A stretch of 41,967 bases of DNA, taken from an uncultured Lachnospiraceae bacterium (GTDB lineage Bacteria; Bacillota; Clostridia; Lachnospirales; Lachnospiraceae). The notes beneath the pieces were generated by a model. It ran no database searches. It was not told the DNA's origin and saw nothing but the letters and a program-made list of their open reading frames with translations. Shown here piece by piece: positions 10,257 to 18,749 of the stretch. The translations under genes were made by a program, and so were the position numbers. Position 1 is the first letter of the stretch. The number at the start of each line of letters is the position of its first letter. The stretch covers positions 1 to 41,967 of the forward strand of contig CANOVJ010000032.1 of NCBI GenBank assembly GCA_947570615.1. Direction: 5' to 3'.

Positions 10257-10294
10257 TGAAATCATTCCATTTCGTAAATTATTTTCCTGTCCGT

Positions 10295-10323
10295 AGTATA
10301 ACATGAGTCGGGGGATGTTTCAA
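10295..10323 (-). promoter_or_regulatory. Promoter of the lacI-type gene
   Basis: On the minus strand TTGAAA (complement of 10318-10323) and TATACT (complement of 10295-10300) are exactly 17 bases apart. Transcription would begin near 10288, leaving a 5' leader of about 30 bases. A GTTTCA half-site of the nearby palindrome overlaps the -35 box, consistent with autoregulation. Confidence 0.65.
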
Positions 10324-10357
10324 TCTCTGAGAATATGGAGAAAAACTGAAAAAGAAG

Positions 10358-10386
10358 TTGAAACGTTTCAGACAATGGTATATATT
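10358..10386 (+). promoter_or_regulatory. Promoter of the GH172-GH32-GH32 operon
   Basis: TTGAAA (10358-10363) and TATATT (10381-10386) are separated by 17 bases. The -35 box is embedded in the palindromic operator, the expected geometry for repression by the divergent LacI-type protein. The leader to the first ATG is about 80 bases. Confidence 0.65.
10359..10370. promoter_or_regulatory. LacI-type operator (perfect palindrome)
   Basis: TGAAACGTTTCA is a perfect 12-base palindrome with the central CG typical of LacI/GalR-family sites. It covers the -35 box of the glycosidase operon and lies about 36 bases from the -35 box of the repressor gene, so one site can control both directions. Confidence 0.7.
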
Positions 10387-10471
10387 GAAAGAAATGCTTT
10401 CTTCTGTTGACAGGCCAGTGGGAAATGGTGGAAAATAGAAGTAACATGCAGGAGAGAAACGGGGTGAAATT

Positions 10472-11566
10472 ATGTTTGATATGAGCGGTCTTGCGCGTCT
10501 CAGAAAAGGAAAAAGCAGGAGCATCAACTGGGAGAACCGAACCGGAGAGAAGGGAAAGGGCGGCATGGCGGCCGGCGATCTGGGACCTTCCAGAAAGGGT
10601 TCGCCGTGCATCCCCCACGTGAAGGCGGGGGAGCAAATCACGCTGGCACAGATGGAAGGCCCCGGCGTGATAGAGCATATCTGGATTACCGTCACGGACC
10701 GGGCCAGTGAGAGGAACCGTTATCTTCTGCGGGATCTGGTGCTTCGGATGTACTGGGACGGGGAGGAGAATCCTTCCGTGGAGAGTCCGTTGGGAGACTT
10801 TTTCTGCTGTGGCTTCGGGGTCAGCTATCAGGTGAACTCCATGCCCATTGCGGTGAATCCCACCAGGGGCTTTAACTGTTATTTTCCCATGCCCTTTAAC
10901 AAAAGCGCCAGGATCACGCTGGAGAACCAGTGCGACGAGGATTTCGGAGGCTTCTTTTATCAGGTGGATTACACTCTGATGCAGGAGCCCTGGGTGGAGA
11001 CGGGATATTTCCACGCACAGTGGAGGCGGCAGCGGATCACCCAAAAGGGGCAGGATTATGTGATCCTGGACGGGGTGAGAGGCAGAGGCCAGTACGTGGG
11101 AACCTACATGGCGCTGACCACCCTGGAGCGCTACTGGTACGGGGAGGGAGAGATCAAGTTTTATCTGGACGGGGATCAGGAATACCCGACCATCTGCGGC
11201 ACGGGGACGGAGGATTATTTCGGCGGTGCCTGGAGCTTTGCCGTGCAGGAGAACGGAAGGACGGTGGAGAACACCTACTGCACGCCGTTTCTGGGATATC
11301 CCTATTATTCCCACCACGACACCTTCCTCCACAACGATTATCACAACGACGACCAGATGCCCCAGCGCAGCTTTTACCGGTGGCATATCATGGACCCGGT
11401 GCTGTTTGAGGAGGATCTGAAGGTCACCATCCAGCAGATCGGCGTGTATCACGGCGGGCTTTTTGAGCGGCAGGACGATGTGGCCACGGTGGCCTACTGG
11501 TATCAGACGGAGCCCCATCAGGCCTTCGGGGCGCTGATGGAGAGGCGGGAGCGCTGGCCCAGATAG
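10472..11566 (+). CDS. GH172 (DUF2961) glycoside hydrolase, predicted alpha-fructofuranosidase or arabinofuranosidase
   Basis: 364-residue cytosolic protein of the DUF2961 family, now GH172. The characterised founding member is a bifidobacterial difructose-dianhydride-I synthase/hydrolase, and others are D-arabinofuranosidases. Visible family motifs are GPGVIEHIWITV (about 67-78), RGQYVGTYMAL, CGTGTEDYFGGAWSF (Glu247, a strong candidate catalytic carboxylate by family resemblance) and a His-rich segment YYSHHDTFLHNDYHND. No signal peptide, matching an intracellular enzyme. It is first in an operon with two GH32 fructosidases and a LacI-type repressor, which points to fructose-containing substrates rather than arabinan. 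The exact linkage specificity is inference. Confidence 0.85.
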   Translation: MFDMSGLARLRKGKSRSINWENRTGEKGKGGMAAGDLGPSRKGSPCIPHVKAGEQITLAQMEGPGVIEHIWITVTDRASERNRYLLRDLVLRMYWDGEENPSVESPLGDFFCCGFGVSYQVNSMPIAVNPTRGFNCYFPMPFNKSARITLENQCDEDFGGFFYQVDYTLMQEPWVETGYFHAQWRRQRITQKGQDYVILDGVRGRGQYVGTYMALTTLERYWYGEGEIKFYLDGDQEYPTICGTGTEDYFGGAWSFAVQENGRTVENTYCTPFLGYPYYSHHDTFLHNDYHNDDQMPQRSFYRWHIMDPVLFEEDLKVTIQQIGVYHGGLFERQDDVATVAYWYQTEPHQAFGALMERRERWPR

Positions 11567-11612
11567 GAAATTAAGCAGACGCGGAAAGCTGTTACAGGAA
11601 AGGAAAAGAACG

Positions 11613-13118
11613 ATGAAAATGATAAGCGAGACATTGCGGGAAGCGCGCAAGTATGAGGAAGCCTTCGGGAAAATGATCAAAAAGGAGCAGCGGCCGGATT
11701 TCCATCTCTGTGCGCGGATCGGGTGGATGAACGATCCCAACGGATTCTGTTTTTATGACGGAAAGTACCACATGTTTTACCAGTATTACCCTTACGCCAC
11801 CCAGTGGGGCCCCATGCACTGGGGGCATGCGGTGAGCACAGACCTTCTGCACTGGGAGTATCTCCCGGCGGCTCTTGCCCCGGATGAGTTTTATGACAAG
11901 GACGGATGCTTTTCGGGAAGCGCCATCACCCTTCCCGACGGCAGGCATCTTCTGATGTATACGGGGGTGGTGCAGGAGCGGCTCAAAAACGGCGGCGTCT
12001 GCGACGTCCAGACCCAGTGCCTGGCCGTGGGGGATGGAATCGACTATGAAAAATATGAGAAAAATCCGGTCATCGATGAGAGAGACCTTCCCGAGGGCAG
12101 CAGCCGGATCGACTTCCGGGATCCGAAGATCTGGCGGGAGGAGGACGGAAGCTACCGCTGCGTCATCGGAAACCGCCCGGCGGACGGGAGCGGGCAGATC
12201 CTGCTCTTTACCAGCCCCGACGGCTTTGAGTGGAAGTTCAAAAACGTGCTGATCGCCAACAAAAACCGCTATGGAAGAATGTGGGAGTGCCCTGATTTCT
12301 TCCCTCTGGACGGAAAATGGGTTCTGCTCACCAGCCCCCAGGATATGCTGCCCCAGGGCTTTGAATACCACAACGGGGACGGGACCCTTTGCCTGATCGG
12401 GGAACTGGATAAGCAGACGGATACCTTTACCCACGAGCATGACCAGGCCATCGATTACGGGATTGATTTTTATGCGCCCCAGACCATTCTCACACAGGAT
12501 GGACGCCGGGTGATGATCGGCTGGATGCAGAACTGGGATACCTGTAACATCAAGGGGTATGAGGCTCCCTGGTTTGGTCAGATGAGCGTGCCCAGAGAGC
12601 TGTCCATCAGAAACGGACGGCTTTACCAGGCCCCTGTCCGGGAGCTGGAGCAGATGCGCTGCAATAAGGTTGCCTGTGAGAACGTCACCTTCTCGGGGGT
12701 GAAAAGGCTGGACGGCGTGAGCGGCAGAAGGGTAGATCTGGAGCTGTCCATCCGTCCCGCGCAGGGAGAGATGTACCGGAAATTTGCGGTGCGCTTTGCC
12801 CAGGATGATACATACCAGACATCCCTGAGCTTCCATCCTTCAGACTCCATCATGAAGCTGGACCGGAAGTTTTCAGGCTCCCGCAGGGCCATTATCCATC
12901 AGAGACGCAGTGAGGTAAACAGCGTTAACGGCGAGCTGAAAATCCGGCTGATTCTGGACAGATACAGCGTGGAGGTGTTTGTCAACGACGGGGAGCAGAC
13001 CATGAGCGCCGTTCTCTATACGCAGCAGGAGGCGGATGGAATCTCCTTCCTGGCGGACGGCACGGTGTGTATGGACGTGGTGAAGTACGATCTGCTGGGA
13101 GAGTACGAACGGGCTTAA
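11613..13118 (+). CDS. GH32 beta-fructofuranosidase (sucrose/fructan hydrolase)
   Basis: 501-residue GH32 enzyme of normal sucrose-6-phosphate hydrolase length. The three catalytic motifs are intact: WMNDPNG (nucleophile Asp, about residue 38), DFRDP (about 170) and WECPDFF (acid/base Glu, about 225). The beta-propeller is followed by a C-terminal beta-sandwich with the typical DRYSVEVFVNDGE segment. No signal peptide, so it acts in the cytoplasm on imported sucrose(-6-phosphate), short fructans or inulobiose-type products. It lies 46 bases downstream of the GH172 gene with an AGGAAAGGA site. No PTS or ABC sugar importer is adjacent, so substrate entry depends on genes elsewhere. Confidence 0.92.
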   Translation: MKMISETLREARKYEEAFGKMIKKEQRPDFHLCARIGWMNDPNGFCFYDGKYHMFYQYYPYATQWGPMHWGHAVSTDLLHWEYLPAALAPDEFYDKDGCFSGSAITLPDGRHLLMYTGVVQERLKNGGVCDVQTQCLAVGDGIDYEKYEKNPVIDERDLPEGSSRIDFRDPKIWREEDGSYRCVIGNRPADGSGQILLFTSPDGFEWKFKNVLIANKNRYGRMWECPDFFPLDGKWVLLTSPQDMLPQGFEYHNGDGTLCLIGELDKQTDTFTHEHDQAIDYGIDFYAPQTILTQDGRRVMIGWMQNWDTCNIKGYEAPWFGQMSVPRELSIRNGRLYQAPVRELEQMRCNKVACENVTFSGVKRLDGVSGRRVDLELSIRPAQGEMYRKFAVRFAQDDTYQTSLSFHPSDSIMKLDRKFSGSRRAIIHQRRSEVNSVNGELKIRLILDRYSVEVFVNDGEQTMSAVLYTQQEADGISFLADGTVCMDVVKYDLLGEYERA

Positions 13119-13165
13119 GGACGGCCCGGGGCAGTGTCCCGTGAGAAAGAGACAGGAGGAAGTTT

Positions 13166-15052
13166 ATGAAAAAGAGCTTGTATATTTCACAGAAATATCT
13201 CCTCCTCCCCATCAGGGAGGAGGCGGCGTTAAAGATTGTATCCTTCTATGACGGGGAAACCAAAGTCATGGAGTTTGAGGTACCCGTGGGGGCCTGTACA
13301 GAAGATCCGGCCGGAGACGAAGGGAAGGCTCCGGCAGAAAAATCCGAAGATAGCCCGCGGGAGAATCCGGCGCCTTACGCCTTCCACTTCTACGGGGTGA
13401 TCCCTGTGGAGGAGTGGAGGGGAAGAAGGCTTCTGGCACAGGGCGATGTGCCGGAGGCCTTCCTGGAGGCGATAGCCTTTTCGGAGGAGATGCCCCGCAC
13501 TGCCCACGAGAGGCCGCTGATCCACTTTTCGGCGGATACCGGCTGGCTCAACGATCCCAACGGACTGATGTTTCAGGACGGACTGTATCACATGTTTTTC
13601 CAGTACAATCCCTGCGACACCAGATGGCAGAACATGAGCTGGGGACATGCGGTGAGCGCAGATCTGCTCCACTGGGAGCAGAAGCGGACGGCGCTTTTGC
13701 CGGATGGGGACGGCCCCATGTATTCGGGCAGCGCCATCGTAAATGAGCGGGGGCTTCTGGGGCTTCCCCGGGATGCGAAGATCCTTTTTTATACCTGCGC
13801 GGGAGGCTCCTCGGTATGGAGCAAAGGAAAAAAATATGTCCAGAAAATCGCTTACAGCACGGACGGAGAGACCTTTCGCAAAAGGGAGGGCTGTGTGCTG
13901 GAGCATGTGGACGGGGAAAACCGGGATCCCAAGGTTTACTGGCATGAGGGAAAAGGGGTCTACTATATGGTCCTGTTTCTGGACGGATATGATTACGGCA
14001 TCTTTAATTCCACCGATCTCGAGCACTGGGAGATGACCCAGCGGATTACCCTGGACAAAACCAGGGAATGTCCTGATCTGCGGAGGCTTCCGGTGGAGGG
14101 CGGAGGCTCCAGGTGGATGTTCTGGGGGGCGGACGGTTACTATTTCCTGGGAGATTTCGACGGCTCCCGGTTCGAGACGGACGGCGTGCGCCATAAGGCC
14201 TACCAGACCATGCTCCCCTATGCGGCGCAGACCTTCTGGGGTACGGAGAGAGTGATTATGGTGCCGTGGATGCGCACGGACAACAGAGGCAGGGTTTACA
14301 CCAGCCTGATGGGTGTGCCCAGACAGCTTTCCCTGGTGAAAAAGGGCGAGGACTATATTCTTCGTCAGAAGCTGGTGGATGAGTTCGAGGAGAGCAAGGT
14401 CAGAGTGCTGTCAGAGAACCTCTGTGCGGGAAAAGGCCCTGCGGCCGTGCCGGATGAGGAAGCTGCAGTTTCCGGCGGCCCGGCCGGAGAGGAAGGAGCA
14501 GCCGGACTCACCTTCCGCCAGGAGACGGACGCCGCCCTGGAGGTGAAGCTTTTCCCTGAAAAGGGGGCAGGCTTTACGGTGAATATCTACGGTACGGTCT
14601 GCACCATGGATCCCGGAAGCGGCCGCATTGTCGTGGAAGGGGTTGCAGAGCGGGGCAGACACATCAAAGGGGATTCGCTCTGGGGATATGACAAGGAGCA
14701 GTCCGCCGCGGAGCAGATCGCCCTGGAGCGTCTGGCACAGAGGGGCGTCTCGACGCAGGATATGCAAAAGCCTCCGAAAATTTCCCCGGAGAACATGACG
14801 CAGGAAGAGTTTCTCAAAGCGATGGAGGAAGCCGTATCCAGGCGCACCTGGGCGGACGCCGGGTTGCGCGTGCTGGAGACGGGACAGAACCCGGAGAGCA
14901 TATCCCTGCTCTCCGACGGCGAGATCCTGGAGATCACCATAAACGACGGCCTTGTCAGCGACGCCTTCGAAACCGCCGCCACCGCCCGACAGGGCGAAGT
15001 GACGGTGAAAGCCTCCGGCACCGTAAAAGTAGAAATCTCCCGGATCATTTGA
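13166..15052 (+). CDS. GH32 family fructan hydrolase with extra N-terminal domain
   Basis: 628-residue second GH32 enzyme, not a close copy of the first. Residues 1-110 form an additional N-terminal domain (MKKSLYISQKYLLLPI to GVIPVEEWRG) of the kind seen before the propeller in levanase-like proteins. Catalytic motifs follow: GWLNDPNG (about 128), NRDPKVYW (about 252) and ECPDLRRL (about 300). The C-terminal sandwich is interrupted by low-complexity Glu/Ala/Gly-rich sequence and a helical segment (about 505-565) before DGLVSDAFETAA, which keeps the typical GH32 C-terminal strand order. No signal peptide. ATG follows AGGAGG by 5-6 bases. Together with the other two enzymes it probably completes breakdown of mixed fructose linkages to free fructose. 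Confidence 0.88.
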   Translation: MKKSLYISQKYLLLPIREEAALKIVSFYDGETKVMEFEVPVGACTEDPAGDEGKAPAEKSEDSPRENPAPYAFHFYGVIPVEEWRGRRLLAQGDVPEAFLEAIAFSEEMPRTAHERPLIHFSADTGWLNDPNGLMFQDGLYHMFFQYNPCDTRWQNMSWGHAVSADLLHWEQKRTALLPDGDGPMYSGSAIVNERGLLGLPRDAKILFYTCAGGSSVWSKGKKYVQKIAYSTDGETFRKREGCVLEHVDGENRDPKVYWHEGKGVYYMVLFLDGYDYGIFNSTDLEHWEMTQRITLDKTRECPDLRRLPVEGGGSRWMFWGADGYYFLGDFDGSRFETDGVRHKAYQTMLPYAAQTFWGTERVIMVPWMRTDNRGRVYTSLMGVPRQLSLVKKGEDYILRQKLVDEFEESKVRVLSENLCAGKGPAAVPDEEAAVSGGPAGEEGAAGLTFRQETDAALEVKLFPEKGAGFTVNIYGTVCTMDPGSGRIVVEGVAERGRHIKGDSLWGYDKEQSAAEQIALERLAQRGVSTQDMQKPPKISPENMTQEEFLKAMEEAVSRRTWADAGLRVLETGQNPESISLLSDGEILEITINDGLVSDAFETAATARQGEVTVKASGTVKVEISRII

Positions 15053-15138
15053 CATAACACTGGCCTTTTTCTTTTATCCCGGACTGTGAAAATTAAATAT
15101 CACCAAAACTTTTACTATGATTTATCACCGGAATGTTG

Positions 15139-15144
15139 TATAAT
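15139..15144 (+). promoter_or_regulatory. -10 element for glgC
   Basis: A consensus TATAAT lies 33 bases upstream of the glgC start, with an AGGAGG ribosome binding site between them. The matching -35 (TATGAT, 17 bases upstream) is weak. The G+C drop in 15055-15177 fits a promoter region; no terminator for the preceding operon is evident. Confidence 0.5.
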
Positions 15145-15177
15145 TTTGGTATACGAATTTAATAGGAGGGTAGCATT

Positions 15178-16386
15178 ATGGCAAAAGAAATGATTGCAAT
15201 GCTTCTTGCCGGTGGACAGGGATCCCGTCTGTACGCACTGACACAGGAGCTTGCAAAACCGGCAGTTCCATTCGGCGGAAAATATCGGATCATTGACTTT
15301 CCGCTTTCCAACTGTGTCAATTCTGGAATAGACACGGTGGGTATTCTGACCCAGTATCAGCCCCTGGTGCTGAACGAGTATATTGGGAACGGACAGCCCT
15401 GGGATCTGGACCGTCTTTACGGCGGGGTACATGTCCTGCCGCCTTACCAGAAAGCAAGCGGTTCAGACTGGTATAAGGGGACAGCCAATGCGATTTATCA
15501 GAATATTTCCTTTATCGAGAGATACGATCCCGAGTATGTCATCATCCTTTCCGGTGACCAGATCTGCAAGCAGGATTACAGTGACTTTTTGAAATTCCAC
15601 AAGGAGAAGAATGCGGAGTTCAGTGTTGCCGTTATGGAGGTTCCCTGGGAGGAGGCTCCCCGCTTTGGACTGATGGTGGCGGATGAGACTGACAGGATCA
15701 CAGAGTTCCAGGAAAAGCCCAAGCAGCCCAAGTCCAACCTGGCTTCCATGGGGATCTACATATTTAACTGGGATATCCTGAAGAAATATCTGGAGGAGGA
15801 CGAGGCGGATCCGAATTCCGAGAACGACTTCGGCAATAATATCATCCCCAATCTCCTTCGGGACAACCGCAGAATGTACGCTTACCGCTTTAACGGATAC
15901 TGGAAGGATGTGGGAACCATCGCTTCCCTCTGGGAGGCAAATATGGAGATCCTGGATCCAGAGCACAGCGGTATCAACCTCTTTGACGAGGACTGGAAGA
16001 TCTACAGCCGAAACAGCGGAATGAACGGCCATAAGATCAACACGGGAGCGGTGGTGGAAAATTCCATGCTCACCGACGGCTGCCGGATCAAGGGAACAGT
16101 GAAGCATTCCATCCTTTTTGCAGGCGTGCATGTGGAGGAGGGCGCGGTGATTGAGGACGCGGTGGTGATGGGCGGTTCCACCATCAAGTCCGGCGCGGTG
16201 GTGAAGCACTGTATCGTGGCCGAGAATGTGACCATCGGAGAGAACGCTATAGTAGGAGCCATGCCCACCGAGACAGAGAACGGCGTCGCTACCATCGGCT
16301 CCGGCATTACCATCGGCGACAATGCGAAGATCGGGCCCAATGCCATGATCATGAGAAACGTGGAAGGCGGTGAAGAGAAATGCTGA
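15178..16386 (+). CDS. glgC: Glucose-1-phosphate adenylyltransferase, catalytic subunit
   Basis: 402-residue ADP-glucose pyrophosphorylase, making ADP-glucose from glucose-1-phosphate and ATP for glycogen synthesis. The N-terminal nucleotidyltransferase domain has the pyrophosphate loop [11 protein letters not shown] (about 12-22), [19 protein letters not shown], and the [12 protein letters not shown] loop; [20 protein letters not shown] is the glucose-1-phosphate binding region. The C-terminal third (about 285-395) is a left-handed beta-helix with hexapeptide repeats. An AGGAGG site is 8 bases before the ATG. It overlaps glgD by 7 bases. No glgA, glgB or glgP is nearby. Confidence 0.95.
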   Translation: MAKEMIAMLLAGGQGSRLYALTQELAKPAVPFGGKYRIIDFPLSNCVNSGIDTVGILTQYQPLVLNEYIGNGQPWDLDRLYGGVHVLPPYQKASGSDWYKGTANAIYQNISFIERYDPEYVIILSGDQICKQDYSDFLKFHKEKNAEFSVAVMEVPWEEAPRFGLMVADETDRITEFQEKPKQPKSNLASMGIYIFNWDILKKYLEEDEADPNSENDFGNNIIPNLLRDNRRMYAYRFNGYWKDVGTIASLWEANMEILDPEHSGINLFDEDWKIYSRNSGMNGHKINTGAVVENSMLTDGCRIKGTVKHSILFAGVHVEEGAVIEDAVVMGGSTIKSGAVVKHCIVAENVTIGENAIVGAMPTETENGVATIGSGITIGDNAKIGPNAMIMRNVEGGEEKC

Positions 16387-17525
16387 ATTCAAATACAAAT
16401 GCGCTTGGAGTAATTTTTCCCAACAGTTATGACGCTCTGGTTCCGGAGCTGGTCAACGTGCGTCTGATGGCTTCCATCCCCTTTGCCAGCCGTTACCGCC
16501 TGATCGATTTTATTTTATCCAGTATGGCGCACTGCGACATCAACAAAATTTCCGTGATGGTGAACAATAACTATCATTCCCTGATGGACCATCTGGATTC
16601 CGGCCGCGAGTGGGATCTGGTCCGCAAGAACGGCGGTCTGCATATTTTCCCTCCTTTTGCAGAGAAGACCAGCGCCAAGCCGTATATTGGCCGGGTGGGG
16701 GCGCTCGCAAGCCTTCTGGATTTCCTGCGGGATCAGAAGGAGAAATATGTGGTTATCACAGACACCAATCTGGTGGTGAACTTTGATTTCAAGGCCATGA
16801 TTCAGGCGCACATCGACAGCGGCGCGGACGTGACGGTGGCCTACAACGAGCAGGAGATTCCGGAGAGCCTGATGAAGAATCTGTCCAACGACAAGGGCTT
16901 TTACTACAACTTCGACATTAAGGACGGGCGGGTCACCAAGATCTATGTAAATTCCAGGGATGCGGGAGTGAAGAACTTCTCCATGAATATTTTCGTGGTG
17001 GAGAGAGAGCTTCTGATCGACCTGATCAATACGGCTTCTGTGAGAGGACAGGAGTATTTCGAGCGCGACGTGCTGCTTCCTCAGCTTGGCAAGCTGAATG
17101 TGCAGGCCTACAAATATGACGGCTACATGGCAAGAATCTGGGATACCAAGAGCTATTTCGATGAGAACATGAGACTCCTGGACGATTACAATCTGGATGC
17201 CCTGTTCTCGGGAGCGCCCATCTATACCAAGATCCGTGACGACAATCCCACCAGATACATTGAGGGGGCGAAGGTTCAGAACGTGATGGCGGCGGACGGC
17301 TGCGTCATTGAGGGCGAGGTGGAGAACAGCGTTCTGTTCCGCGGCGTGAAGATTGCAAAGGGCGCCAGGGTGAAGAACAGTATCCTGATGCAGGGAAGCG
17401 TTGTGGAAGCGGGAGCGGATATCGAATATCTTGTGATGGATAAGAACGTTACCATCACCGCCGGCAAGGAAATGAAGGGAACCAATACCTTCCCGGTTTA
17501 TATCGGCAAGTTCCAGACGGTGTAG
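16380..17525 (+). CDS. glgD: Glucose-1-phosphate adenylyltransferase, regulatory subunit GlgD
   Basis: 381-residue GlgC paralogue typical of Firmicutes, where GlgC and GlgD form a hetero-oligomer. The N-terminus [22 protein letters not shown] replaces the Gly-rich pyrophosphate loop of GlgC, so it lacks the catalytic GGxGxRL motif; it keeps [15 protein letters not shown] and the C-terminal beta-helix repeats. It is therefore expected to modulate GlgC rather than catalyse. Its start lies inside the end of glgC, indicating translational coupling. Confidence 0.94.
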   Translation: MLNSNTNALGVIFPNSYDALVPELVNVRLMASIPFASRYRLIDFILSSMAHCDINKISVMVNNNYHSLMDHLDSGREWDLVRKNGGLHIFPPFAEKTSAKPYIGRVGALASLLDFLRDQKEKYVVITDTNLVVNFDFKAMIQAHIDSGADVTVAYNEQEIPESLMKNLSNDKGFYYNFDIKDGRVTKIYVNSRDAGVKNFSMNIFVVERELLIDLINTASVRGQEYFERDVLLPQLGKLNVQAYKYDGYMARIWDTKSYFDENMRLLDDYNLDALFSGAPIYTKIRDDNPTRYIEGAKVQNVMAADGCVIEGEVENSVLFRGVKIAKGARVKNSILMQGSVVEAGADIEYLVMDKNVTITAGKEMKGTNTFPVYIGKFQTV

Positions 17526-17559
17526 CGGGATAAACTTAAGAAAGCTGTTAAGCAGAACC

Positions 17560-17590
17560 GGGCAGGGAGGATTTCCCTGCCCATGGTTTT
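17560..17590 (+). terminator. Terminator of glgCD
   Basis: GGGCAGGGA pairs perfectly with TCCCTGCCC across a five-base loop, followed by ATGGTTTT. It lies 35 bases after the glgD stop codon and before the macrodomain gene. Confidence 0.65.
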
Positions 17591-17605
17591 ATGCGCAGGG
17601 GCGCA
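17587..17605. repeat. 19-base repeat, copy 1 (after terminator)
   Basis: Identical to 39382-39400. Here it extends into ATGCGC-AGGG-GCGCAT, a small perfect hairpin, directly after the glgCD terminator and 20 bases before the macrodomain start codon. Confidence 0.5.
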
Positions 17606-17626
17606 TATACGTGGAAAGGAGCAGTC

Positions 17627-18400
17627 ATGACGCAGACACAAAGGCGTATTTTTCTGACAGAATATCTGATAAGGGAGGACGGCAGTCTGAAAAACACCGA
17701 TATCCCGGCGCAGGAGGAGGCACAGAAACGCCTGCTGCGCTCGTTGATGAACATCCGTCCACCCCGTCCCGTCCCGGAGGAGTTTCTCACCGTACAGGAT
17801 GCTTATCTGCAACAGGAGCTGGCGGAGAAAGGCACGGTCTCTTTGGCAGACCTCTCCCCCATACAGCCGGGAATCTGTCTGTGGCAGGGGGATATCACCA
17901 GGCTGGCGGTGGACGCCGTGGTGAACGCGGCCAACAGCGCCATGCTGGGGTGCTTTATCCCCTGCCACGGATGTATTGACAACGCCATCCATTCCGCCGC
18001 AGGCGTACAGCTGCGGCTGGAATGCGCCCGCCTTATGGAAGGGCAGCAGGAGCCGGATCCCCCAGGCGGCGCCAGAATCACGAAGGCCTGGAATCTCCCC
18101 TGCCGCCATGTGCTGCACACGGTGGGCCCCATCGTCAGGGGGCCCCTTACAGGAAGGGACTGTTCGCTTCTGGAAGATTGCTACCGCTCCTGTCTGGCGC
18201 TTGCGTCGGAGCATCGGCTGAAAAGCGTTGCCTTCTGCTGCATCTCCACGGGAGAGTTTCATTTCCCCGCCGAAGAGGCGGCCCGGATCGCGGTTCGGAC
18301 CGTGCGGAGCTTTCTGGAAGAGGATGGAAAGGGGATGGAGGTAATTTTTAATGTTTTTAAGGACCGGGACCGGGAAATCTACAGAGAATTGCTGGAATAA
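17627..18400 (+). CDS. Zinc-type macrodomain protein-ADP-ribose hydrolase
   Basis: 257-residue macrodomain protein of the MacroD/zinc-dependent class found with class M sirtuins. After an N-terminal helical region (about 1-80) comes the macrodomain: GDITRLAVDAVVNAANSAMLGCFIP (ADP-ribose loop, about 89-113), then CHGCIDNAIHSAAG, which supplies the Cys/His zinc-site residues and the catalytic loop, and TVGPIVRG. These enzymes remove ADP-ribose from proteins. The start at 17627 is preceded by AAAGGAG; the open frame extends 12 codons further without a site. In streptococci and staphylococci this gene sits in an operon with a sirtuin and a lipoylated GcvH-like carrier; here a decayed sirtuin piece follows immediately. 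Confidence 0.88.
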   Translation: MTQTQRRIFLTEYLIREDGSLKNTDIPAQEEAQKRLLRSLMNIRPPRPVPEEFLTVQDAYLQQELAEKGTVSLADLSPIQPGICLWQGDITRLAVDAVVNAANSAMLGCFIPCHGCIDNAIHSAAGVQLRLECARLMEGQQEPDPPGGARITKAWNLPCRHVLHTVGPIVRGPLTGRDCSLLEDCYRSCLALASEHRLKSVAFCCISTGEFHFPAEEAARIAVRTVRSFLEEDGKGMEVIFNVFKDRDREIYRELLE

Positions 18401-18449
18401 TCTGAAAATTTATCTGATACAGTAACAGAATATGAGGAAAGGCGGTGGG

Positions 18450-18697
18450 TTCCGCCCATTTGATACACTGGAAGAACATTGGGCTTGGCTGTTCCAGTGC
18501 AGCAGGCCGTGCTGCCGGAAGGCGTATCACCTGAAATGGCGGTTCCGTCAGACCTTGTTCCGCGTTGCCCGAAGTGCGGGGAGCCCATGACCATGAACCT
18601 CCGGGCAGATCATACTTTTGCAGAGGATGAAGGATGCTGTTTATGTCTGTCTGAACGATGGAGAGCGAAGGCAGCCAGTCAGGCGAGGCCGGCGTGA
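18450..18697 (+). pseudogene. Frameshifted remnant of a class M sirtuin (Sir2 family)
   Basis: Two reading frames carry the two halves of a sirtuin zinc site. In the first frame (from 18462) the sequence reads WLFQCSRPCCRKAY, matching the LFQCSxPC cysteine pair of class M sirtuins. In a second frame (through 18566) it reads LVPRCPKCGEPMTMNLRADHTF then AEDEG, matching the second cysteine pair and the NLRxDxxF(V)xDE(G) segment. The cysteine pairs are about 18 codons apart against roughly 30 in intact proteins, so a deletion with frameshift is likely. The N-terminal NAD-binding Rossmann part is missing. Position directly after the macrodomain gene supports the call. Not expected to be functional. 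Confidence 0.7.
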
Positions 18698-18749
18698 GGT
18701 GCAGTCTGCGGAAAAAGGCAGAGCCGGACGGGAAAGGAAGTCAGGGAAA

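Noticed and set aside
10262-11740. 492-residue minus-strand open frame opposite GH172
   Set aside because: Antisense shadow; the plus-strand GH172 frame has clear family motifs, and this one has none.
11592-12836. 414-residue minus-strand open frame opposite GH32
   Set aside because: Antisense shadow of the GH32 gene with intact catalytic motifs; low-complexity product.
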